This document shows positions 7,107-10,807 of a stretch of DNA of 10,807 nt, piece by piece (positions within the stretch are counted from its first letter, which is position 1; each line of letters starts with the position of its first letter). The translations under genes and the position numbers were made by a program. Below the pieces are notes generated by a model. It was not told where the DNA came from, did not search any database, and saw only the letters and a program-made list of their open reading frames with translations. The DNA is from Patescibacteria group bacterium (lineage in GTDB: Bacteria; Patescibacteriota; Patescibacteriia; GCA-002772895), in NCBI GenBank assembly GCA_018895765.1, contig JAHINX010000005.1:1-10807 (forward strand), written 5' to 3'.

Positions 7107-7757
7107 ATGGAAACACTCCCAGTTCCTAAACAATTAGCTATAACTTATGACAAAAACACGCCTACTTATAAAGCCTATAAAAGTAATAATGATATTTCAG
7201 GCATGCTCGGCATGTGTAGTGCAGTATTAATGTCTACGGGTTATTTTATGCTAGCGCTTATATTGACAGATTCAGGTGTCTTAGCAGCTCTTGGAATGCT
7301 GCCAGCTGGAATCTTAACAGCATTTGGATTATATAAATTATCAGAAGCAATCAGAAAAAGAAAGGTTAGAAAAATATTGAGTGATCCAAGAAACAGATAT
7401 TTGTATAGTCTGATAAAATCCATTGATGAATATAATGAAGAGGCGGAATCGTTTGATAAGTATTTTTCTAAAGGACTGGGTGGGGCAAAGGAAGAGGAAA
7501 TACAAGAAGCGCAGAGGAGATTGCTAAAAGTAAGGGAGGAGTTGCAAGCAAGAGTTTTGCAAGTCGCAGGATCATCATCTTCTCCCGAGGTTAAGCTTTG
7601 GTTGCCACGACTATCATCTGTTGAGCAAAAGGTCACCTCTCTAAAAGAGGCGGAAATAGGGTTTTTGACGAGTCCGCAACACAAAGCTCTTTTGCCCGCG
7701 TCAGAACATATGAGAGAAGCGCTGGCAGAATTGGACGAAGAGTTTCCAACTGACTGA
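7107..7757 (+). CDS. Two-helix membrane protein with a cytoplasmic helical domain, unknown function (216 aa)
   Basis: I do not recognise this family. A hydrophilic N-terminus of 30 residues is followed by a hairpin of two membrane helices, about 31-53 (MLGMCSAVLMSTGYFMLALIL) and 57-76 (GVLAALGMLPAGILTAFGLY), with a short turn between them. A strongly basic stretch comes next (IRKRKVRK, 82-89), placing the remaining 130 residues in the cytoplasm. That part is mostly charged helix: YNEEAESFDKY, KEEEIQEAQRRLLKVREELQ and the C-terminal MREALAELDEEF suggest coiled coil. The layout is that of a membrane-anchored scaffold or sensor, but no catalytic motif is visible. It is monocistronic, with its own promoter, Shine-Dalgarno and terminator. 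Base composition is closer to the core genes than that of the 92-aa gene upstream. Confidence 0.85.
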   Translation: METLPVPKQLAITYDKNTPTYKAYKSNNDISGMLGMCSAVLMSTGYFMLALILTDSGVLAALGMLPAGILTAFGLYKLSEAIRKRKVRKILSDPRNRYLYSLIKSIDEYNEEAESFDKYFSKGLGGAKEEEIQEAQRRLLKVREELQARVLQVAGSSSSPEVKLWLPRLSSVEQKVTSLKEAEIGFLTSPQHKALLPASEHMREALAELDEEFPTD

Positions 7758-7776
7758 TTTTATATTAATCAGCATC

Positions 7777-7803
7777 AACGCGAGCACACCCTCGCGTTTT
7801 TTT
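7777..7803 (+). terminator. Intrinsic terminator after the 216-aa gene
   Basis: Perfect 8-bp stem AACGCGAG (7777-7784) / CTCGCGTT (7791-7798), loop CACACC, T-run to 7803. A weaker stem CTGATT / AATCAG (7754-7772) overlapping the stop codon precedes it. Confidence 0.92.
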
Positions 7804-7895
7804 AATGTGCGAATCTGATGCCGGGAACCCGATACATAGTCGCAAGCTTTACCCTGTTAAACTGTTCCATTGTAGGGCGGGAATGATGGATTTCG

Positions 7896-7953
7896 CGTGA
7901 ATTTAGGCGACTTTTTAATAAAATTCACGGCATATTGACATTTTAGCGTGAAT
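7896..7953. promoter_or_regulatory. Triplicated CGTGAAT sites upstream of the fic promoter
   Basis: CGTGAATTT at 7896-7904 and its exact inverse AAATTCACG at 7921-7929 form a 9-bp inverted repeat with a 16-nt gap. A third copy, CGTGAAT at 7947-7953, lies inside the promoter spacer. The stretch between the previous terminator and here (7804-7895) shows no gene. The arrangement suggests regulator binding sites; the regulator is not identified. Confidence 0.5.
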
Positions 7954-7972
7954 ATGCTATAATAATAGCATA
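7935..7972 (+). promoter_or_regulatory. Consensus sigma70 promoter of fic with a palindrome over the -10 box
   Basis: Perfect TTGACA (7935-7940), 17-nt spacer ending in TGC, perfect TATAAT (7958-7963). A perfect inverted repeat TATGCTAT (7953-7960) / ATAGCATA (7965-7972) with centre AATA covers the -10 box and reaches the likely transcription start. This is a classic repressor-operator position. So strong a promoter in front of a toxin-like gene would make sense if it is tightly repressed. Confidence 0.85.
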
Positions 7973-7991
7973 AATTAATAACACTCTATTT

Positions 7992-8870
7992 ATGGCCATA
8001 ACAAAAGACATTAAGGAAAAAATTGATTCACTCAAACAAGAATACGATTCTTTGAAAAAAAATAAAGAATCGCTTTTGGATATTGTTTTTGAAGCGGAGC
8101 TTCCCGAGTCCGTCTATAATTCTAATGCAATAGAAAACTCTACATTAACAATTTCCGAAACGGAAAAAATTCTTTTGAATATGGAGGTTTCCCGCAATGT
8201 GCCGGTGCGTGAAGTTTTTGAAGCAAAAAATTTGGCGCAAGTGTTTGGATATATCAGGCAAAAAATAAACGAAAAGAATATTGATGAAGAGCTGATTTTG
8301 CTTTTGCATAAAATGCTTATTTCTAATATTGATGAGGGTATTGCGGGAAGATTTAGAAAACAACATGAATACGTGAGGGTCGGAACGCATATTGCTCCTG
8401 CGCCGGAACATATCAGTGCTATGATCAGCTCGGTGTTACTGGAATATTCAAGCAACCATAGTTCGTATTTTTTAGAAAAAATTACTAAATTTCATTTGGA
8501 GTTTGAATATATTCATCCGTTTTGTGATGGCAATGGAAGAATCGGCCGGGTGTTAATCAATTATCAATTGATGCAATTAGGGTTTCCTCCGGTCATCATT
8601 CGCGATAAAGAGAAGGCTGTTTATTATAAATCTTTTGAAGAGTATCGGAATAGCAACAAGAAAAAAACAGCAATAATGGACAAGGTTATTTCTTTGGCGC
8701 TTTTAGAGTCGTTCCACAAAAGGATTGCTTATCTGAAAGGTGAAAAGATAATTCGTTTGGCTGAATTTTCTGAAATACAAAAAGAATCTCTTAAAATTTT
8801 TCTTAACAAGGCGAAAAGGCAAACCATCCCGGCTTTTCGCGAAAAAGGGGTTTGGAAAATCGGAGTTTAG
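7992..8870 (+). CDS. Class II Fic-domain protein AMP-transferase with an HTH-like C-terminus
   Basis: Fic proteins transfer AMP (sometimes other nucleotides) from ATP to Ser, Thr or Tyr of target proteins. The active-site motif is complete: HPFCDGNGRIGR at residues 175-186, with catalytic His175 and the anion-hole GNGR. The self-inhibitory motif is N-terminal, SNAIEN at residues 44-49 with Glu48, which defines class II; no separate antitoxin is therefore needed. GRFRKQHEYVRVG (119-131) is the usual stretch before the flap. The C-terminal 30 residues (FLNKAKRQTIPAFREKGVWKIG) resemble the second half of a MerR/excisionase-type (HTH_17) DNA-binding domain, so the protein may bind its own promoter, which carries a perfect palindrome. 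The N-terminal helix (IDSLKQEYDSLKKNKESLL) looks coiled. Length 292 aa is normal. The ATG lacks a Shine-Dalgarno. The target is unknown. Confidence 0.93.
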   Translation: MAITKDIKEKIDSLKQEYDSLKKNKESLLDIVFEAELPESVYNSNAIENSTLTISETEKILLNMEVSRNVPVREVFEAKNLAQVFGYIRQKINEKNIDEELILLLHKMLISNIDEGIAGRFRKQHEYVRVGTHIAPAPEHISAMISSVLLEYSSNHSSYFLEKITKFHLEFEYIHPFCDGNGRIGRVLINYQLMQLGFPPVIIRDKEKAVYYKSFEEYRNSNKKKTAIMDKVISLALLESFHKRIAYLKGEKIIRLAEFSEIQKESLKIFLNKAKRQTIPAFREKGVWKIGV

Positions 8871-8884
8871 GGGATTTAATTATA

Positions 8885-9262
8885 TTTTTCCTCCCTCTTG
8901 TAATCAAGGGCGAGGAGGGGGATTTGTTTGATGTGCCCGCGCGTCAACGCGGGCACAATCTATATGTAAGCAAAGGATAAAGCAGATAAAATAATTTTTG
9001 TTCTCCTGTTGCGGTCTCTACAAATAATTACTCGCAGTAGAAAATCACCAAAATTTATACAACTCGTTTTCGCCAGCTCAAACTCAAACAATATAAATTT
9101 TGGCTGCTCGCAATTATTTGCTTAACGAGTCCGCGGCCACAAGTCGCGCAAAAATTATTTTTCCCGCTTTATCCTTTATAGAGAGGAGAGGGAGTAACCC
9201 CCTCATACCCCGACCACCACCCCTCATTGTGTCCCGAAGGACATCGGGACGTATTTTTGGCT
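8885..9262. repeat. Long structured intergenic repeat, copy 1 (complete, MITE-like)
   Basis: This gene-free stretch is an ordered set of structures. First a C/G-rich arm (CCTCCCTCTTG...CAAGGGCGAGG, 8890-8917). Next a perfect hairpin GTGCCCGCG / CGCGGGCAC (8933-8956). Then a 206-nt imperfect palindrome, 8972-9177. Then an inverted G/C-rich arm (about 9181-9222) and a hairpin GTCCCGA / TCGGGAC (about 9231-9250). The palindrome has concentric matched arms: AAAGGATAAAGC with GCTTTATCCTTT (8972-8983, 9166-9177); TAAAATAATTTTTG with CAAAAATTATTTTT (8987-9000, 9149-9162); CAAATAATT with AATTATTTG (9021, 9112); CCAAAATTTATA with TATAAATTTTGG (9048, 9092). It has no transposase gene. Bases 8987-9105 recur exactly at 10689-10807. 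Confidence 0.8.
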
Positions 9263-9291
9263 CCGCCAATGGCAGTTTTATCTTTTTATAC

Positions 9292-9342
9292 TTGACAAAG
9301 TAATGAAAATGTAGTAGTATTGTTATAACGAAAGGAAGGAGG
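9292..9342 (+). promoter_or_regulatory. Sigma70-type promoter and strong Shine-Dalgarno for the 59-aa gene
   Basis: TTGACA at 9292-9297, 17-nt spacer, TAGTAT at 9315-9320; AAGGAGG at 9336-9342 lies 5 nt before the ATG at 9348. Confidence 0.85.
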
Positions 9343-9347
9343 CACAA

Positions 9348-9527
9348 ATGCGGGACGTTATTGTGCTTGTGGCCGGAATTATTGTTTTAGTTTATAATAT
9401 TTTTTTTCTGCATAGTTTTTTGACAAAGAAAAAGCAAAATCTTGGGTTTGTGGATTGGCTAATAATAATGACATTACCCTTTGCCATATTTAATATTGTT
9501 GCAGTATTATCTAGGTGGTTGGGGTAG
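9348..9527 (+). CDS. Small two-helix membrane protein (59 aa), unknown function
   Basis: I do not recognise this protein. MRDVIVLVAGIIVLV begins a first membrane helix (about residues 3-21). A short basic loop follows (TKKKQ, 26-30), then a second helix (about 35-54, VDWLIIMTLPFAIFNIVAVL) and the end SRWLG. The basic loop suggests that both termini face outward. Support for a real gene is the surrounding apparatus: a near-consensus promoter, an optimally spaced AAGGAGG and a strong terminator starting 12 nt after the stop. It is a monocistronic unit inside the segment flanked by the two long repeats. Tiny hydrophobic proteins of this shape include type I toxins, holin-like proteins and subunits of membrane complexes. 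Nothing here selects among them, and no antisense RNA over it is evident. Confidence 0.85.
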   Translation: MRDVIVLVAGIIVLVYNIFFLHSFLTKKKQNLGFVDWLIIMTLPFAIFNIVAVLSRWLG

Positions 9528-9538
9528 CTCTTTATCAC

Positions 9539-9573
9539 GCCCCGCTGTCGCTCGGACAGGCGGGGCTTTTTTT
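9539..9573 (+). terminator. Intrinsic terminator after the 59-aa gene
   Basis: Stem GCCCCGCTGTC (9539-9549) / GACAGGCGGGGC (9555-9566) with one bulged G, loop GCTCG, followed by T7. Confidence 0.93.
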
Positions 9574-9587
9574 ATGTGCGGGGCTTG

Positions 9588-9651
9588 CCCGGTAGTGAAA
9601 ATTTGGCAAATTTTTTTATGCCCTTTGGGCAGCCAAATTTCTACTACCGGG
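9588..9651. repeat. GTAGTGAA-type hairpin element, copy A
   Basis: CCCGGTAGT (9588-9596) pairs with ACTACCGGG (9643-9651), and AAATTTGGC (9599-9607) pairs with GCCAAATTT (9632-9640). A tip hairpin TGCCC / GGGCA (9619-9631) has loop TTT. It sits between a terminator and the DUF3800 gene. It belongs to the same family as the element at 10575-10608. Confidence 0.8.
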
Positions 9652-9710
9652 TTTGCATTTCAGCGAAAATTTTGGGAGAATGTAAGTTATGTAATATTAA
9701 TTTCAAAAAC

Positions 9711-10334
9711 ATGAATATATATCTTGATGAATCGTATAATTTACAACGTGAAAAAGGTAAACAATTTATTAGTATTAATGGTTTTGCTGTTTTAAACGAT
9801 AAGATATTGAGAAAAAGTTGGAAAAAAATTAGAAAAGAATATCTTTCAAGGAAAAAAAGAATACATGCAACAGACTCGCACTTTGAACCTCTTCGTAAGC
9901 CATCAATCAAACTTATTTGCAGGCACGACGTATCGGCTTTGTCAGTTTTTCAAATTATTCAGCAAATTTCAAATAAAGATTATTTTACCACAAACAAAAT
10001 ACAATTTGAAAAAATATATTTAGAATTATTAAAAAAATTATTAGCGGAATTATCGCTTAGAGAGTATCAATTGGTGCGTATCATCATTGATAAACGCAAG
10101 CATAAGGGTGGAAAATTAGGCAGTAAGGAATTTAAAGAAGATATTGAAAAGTTTTTAAAAAAGAATTATCCTAAAACGAATTGTATATTTAAGCATACTC
10201 CTTCGAACACGGATACATTATTAGAGCTAGCCGATTTTGTTTCAAATACATTTTATAAGGAATACCAGAAAGGGTCCAAAGATATTTTTAAGGAATTAGG
10301 ACTCAAATTGATTCAAATTAAAAACCCGCTTTGA
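9711..10334 (+). CDS. DUF3800 domain protein (207 aa)
   Basis: The N-terminus MNIYLDESYNL matches the hallmark opening of DUF3800 (hydrophobic-hydrophobic-DES), with Asp6-Glu7-Ser8. Other likely acidic site residues are Asp127 (VRIIIDKRK) and Asp168 to Asp175 in DTLLELADFVSNTF, matching the family's LQxAD-type C-terminal motif. DUF3800 is thought to adopt an RNase H-like fold and is frequent near mobile and defence genes; its biochemical role is not settled. I use the ATG at 9711, not the in-frame ATG at 9576: the upstream 45 codons run through the 9588-9651 hairpin, and the family begins at MxIYLDES. No Shine-Dalgarno is visible. The stop codon lies in the loop of the terminator. Base composition is AT-rich, like the core genes. 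Family call fairly sure, function unknown. Confidence 0.85.
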   Translation: MNIYLDESYNLQREKGKQFISINGFAVLNDKILRKSWKKIRKEYLSRKKRIHATDSHFEPLRKPSIKLICRHDVSALSVFQIIQQISNKDYFTTNKIQFEKIYLELLKKLLAELSLREYQLVRIIIDKRKHKGGKLGSKEFKEDIEKFLKKNYPKTNCIFKHTPSNTDTLLELADFVSNTFYKEYQKGSKDIFKELGLKLIQIKNPL

Positions 10335-10349
10335 GCGGATTTTTAATTT
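10315..10349. terminator. Bidirectional terminator over the DUF3800 stop codon
   Basis: AAATTAAAAACCCGCT (10315-10330) pairs with AGCGGATTTTTAATTT (10334-10349) with a single mismatch and loop TTG. The GC core has a T-run on the right for the + strand and, as A-run, on the left for the - strand. It can stop both DUF3800 transcripts and the leftward unit from 10460. Confidence 0.88.
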
Positions 10350-10430
10350 GCCTGTTGGGAATGTCGTTGTTTCGCAGGGATGTTCCTTTAGAGAACGCCC
10401 TCCACAACGCTTTACCCTAGGGACTTATCT
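10315..10430 (-). ncRNA. Candidate small RNA (leftward, about 110-115 nt), no known family
   Basis: The perfect minus-strand promoter at 10437-10465 places the start near 10430; the shared terminator ends it near 10315. Read on the minus strand, the transcript can fold as one long rod. GGG pairs with CCC across loops UAAAG and ACAUU. Next is CGUUGU with ACAACG, then loops GGA and UGCGAA, then GGG-c-GUUCU with GGAAC-au-CCC capped by CUAAA. There is no ATG in the transcript body; the only GTG frame stops after five codons. It does not show the tetraloop and conserved core of the bacterial SRP RNA, nor tmRNA or RNase P features. 6S-like structure cannot be excluded, but the length is short. Role unknown; existence inferred from promoter, fold and terminator. 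Confidence 0.6.
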
Positions 10431-10433
10431 ATT

Positions 10434-10465
10434 TATATTATACTATATTATACTATGCTTGTCAA
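10434..10465 (-). promoter_or_regulatory. Perfect consensus sigma70 promoter facing left
   Basis: On the minus strand, TTGACA (10465-10460), 17-nt spacer, TATAAT (10442-10437). A second TATAAT lies 10 nt upstream inside the spacer, because the 10-nt word TATATTATAC occurs twice in tandem on the + strand (10434-10443 and 10444-10453). No ORF follows in this direction. Confidence 0.88.
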
Positions 10466-10527
10466 GGCTCCAAATAGTATTAAACTACGTTTTTGCGGTA
10501 TAGCTATGGTTATTTGTGGACAGATTT

Positions 10528-10576
10528 GAGGCCTGCCTTTTTTTCCTCCCTCTTGTACTCAAGGGGGAGGCCTGCC
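10528..10576. repeat. 10-bp direct repeats flanking a CCTCCCTCTTG hairpin
   Basis: GAGGCCTGCC occurs at 10528-10537 and again at 10567-10576. The 29 nt between hold the C/G-rich arm CCTCCCTCTTG-TACT-CAAGGGG. The layout is like a short insertion with duplicated target, or a slippage product. Confidence 0.55.
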
Positions 10577-10807
10577 CCGTAGTGAAGCTGCCGCTTCTAC
10601 TACTGGGGTTAGGTGGGGGATTTAATTGTTTGTTGTGCCCCGATGAATATCGGGGCACTATCTATATGGAAGAAAAGGATAAAGTGTGTAAAATAATTTT
10701 TGTTCTCCTGTTGCGGTCTCTACAAATAATTACTCGCAGTAGAAAATCACCAAAATTTATACAACTCGTTTTCGCCAGCTCAAACTCAAACAATATAAAT
10801 TTTGGCT
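10538..10807. repeat. Long structured intergenic repeat, copy 2 (cut by the window end)
   Basis: The order of parts follows copy 1: C/G-rich arm (10545-10570), GGGGGATTT, perfect hairpin GTGCCCCGAT / ATCGGGGCAC, TATCTATATG, AAAGGATAAAG, then 119 bases (10689-10807) identical to 8987-9105. It differs from copy 1 by carrying the extra GTAGTGAAG hairpin (10575-10608) within the C/G-rich arm. The right half of the palindrome would lie beyond the window. The stretch 10466-10527 before it shows no gene. Confidence 0.85.
10575..10608. repeat. GTAGTGAA-type hairpin element, copy B, nested in long repeat copy 2
   Basis: CCCC-GTAGT-GAAGC pairs with GCTTC-T-ACTAC-T-GGGG around loop TGCC. Copy A at 9588 has the same CCC/GTAGTGAA start, the same CTACTAC end and the same bulged T, with a longer middle. 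Confidence 0.8.

Noticed and set aside
7241..7684. Long open frame on the minus strand, antisense to the 216-aa membrane protein
   Set aside because: No Shine-Dalgarno or promoter, low-quality composition, and the + strand gene has promoter, Shine-Dalgarno and terminator.
8114..8455. Minus-strand open frames antisense to fic
   Set aside because: They are shadows of the Fic coding frame; the + strand protein has a complete active site.
9118..9128. GCTTAAC resembling an integron attC core site (RYYYAAC) in the long palindrome
   Set aside because: No GTTRRRY partner at the expected distance in the same palindrome, the element is longer than usual attC sites, and no integron integrase is visible. 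A single seven-base degenerate match is weak.
9100..9347. Open frames of 67 and 77 codons on either strand across the right half of long repeat copy 1
   Set aside because: They run through the palindrome and hairpins, carry no recognisable domain, and lack start signals; the 59-aa gene with its promoter overlaps the end of both.
9576..9710. Upstream in-frame ATG extending DUF3800 by 45 residues
   Set aside because: The extension reads through the GTAGTGAA hairpin repeat, and the DUF3800 family starts at the MNIYLDES now used.
10315..10430. Bacterial SRP RNA, tmRNA or RNase P RNA as identity of the small RNA
   Set aside because: The conserved SRP apical motif, the tRNA-like end of tmRNA and the conserved RNase P core are not present, and the length is too short for the last two.

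Overview
The window looks like a chromosomal segment of a Candidate Phyla Radiation bacterium, most likely of the Parcubacteria type. Reasons: low GC, short proteins, no Shine-Dalgarno in front of the housekeeping genes, an intein in a housekeeping gene, and spacers made of AT-rich word repeats and small hairpins. TGA is used as a stop (nt 7755-7757 and 10332-10334), so this is not the code-25 lineage (Gracilibacteria/Absconditabacteria). The taxonomic call is inference from style, not from a marker search.

Region 1 (nt 1-6604) is a co-directional core block on the + strand. It holds the 3' end of a probable MBL-fold hydrolase gene, a small one-helix membrane protein, gyrA, rpmF (ribosomal protein L32, 48 aa), nusB and rnc (RNase III), and closes with a strong intrinsic terminator at 6574-6604. 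gyrA is split in frame by a 523-aa intein (nt 1049-2617) lying between Gly121 and the Ser that follows it in the mature protein. The intein carries an HNH endonuclease and an array of about eleven Trp-led repeats. The spacers of this block are built from imperfect AT-rich words, often as inverted arms around a small GC-rich hairpin.

Region 2 (nt 6605-10807) is an accessory region of stand-alone expression units. Three orphan genes (a GC-rich 92-aa acidic protein, a 216-aa two-helix membrane protein, a 59-aa two-helix membrane protein) each have a near-consensus sigma70 promoter, a strong Shine-Dalgarno and their own terminator. A class II Fic AMP-transferase gene has a perfect consensus promoter with a palindrome over the -10 box. 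A DUF3800 protein gene closes the series.

The right end holds two copies of a long structured repeat with 119 identical bases (8987-9105 and 10689-10807). They flank the 59-aa gene, the DUF3800 gene and a minus-strand transcription unit. That unit has a perfect TTGACA-17-TATAAT promoter, about 110 nt of foldable sequence with no ORF, and a terminator shared with DUF3800: a candidate undescribed small RNA. The items I judge most worth following are the intein (site and repeat array), the small RNA, and the covarying hairpin in the two long repeat copies.
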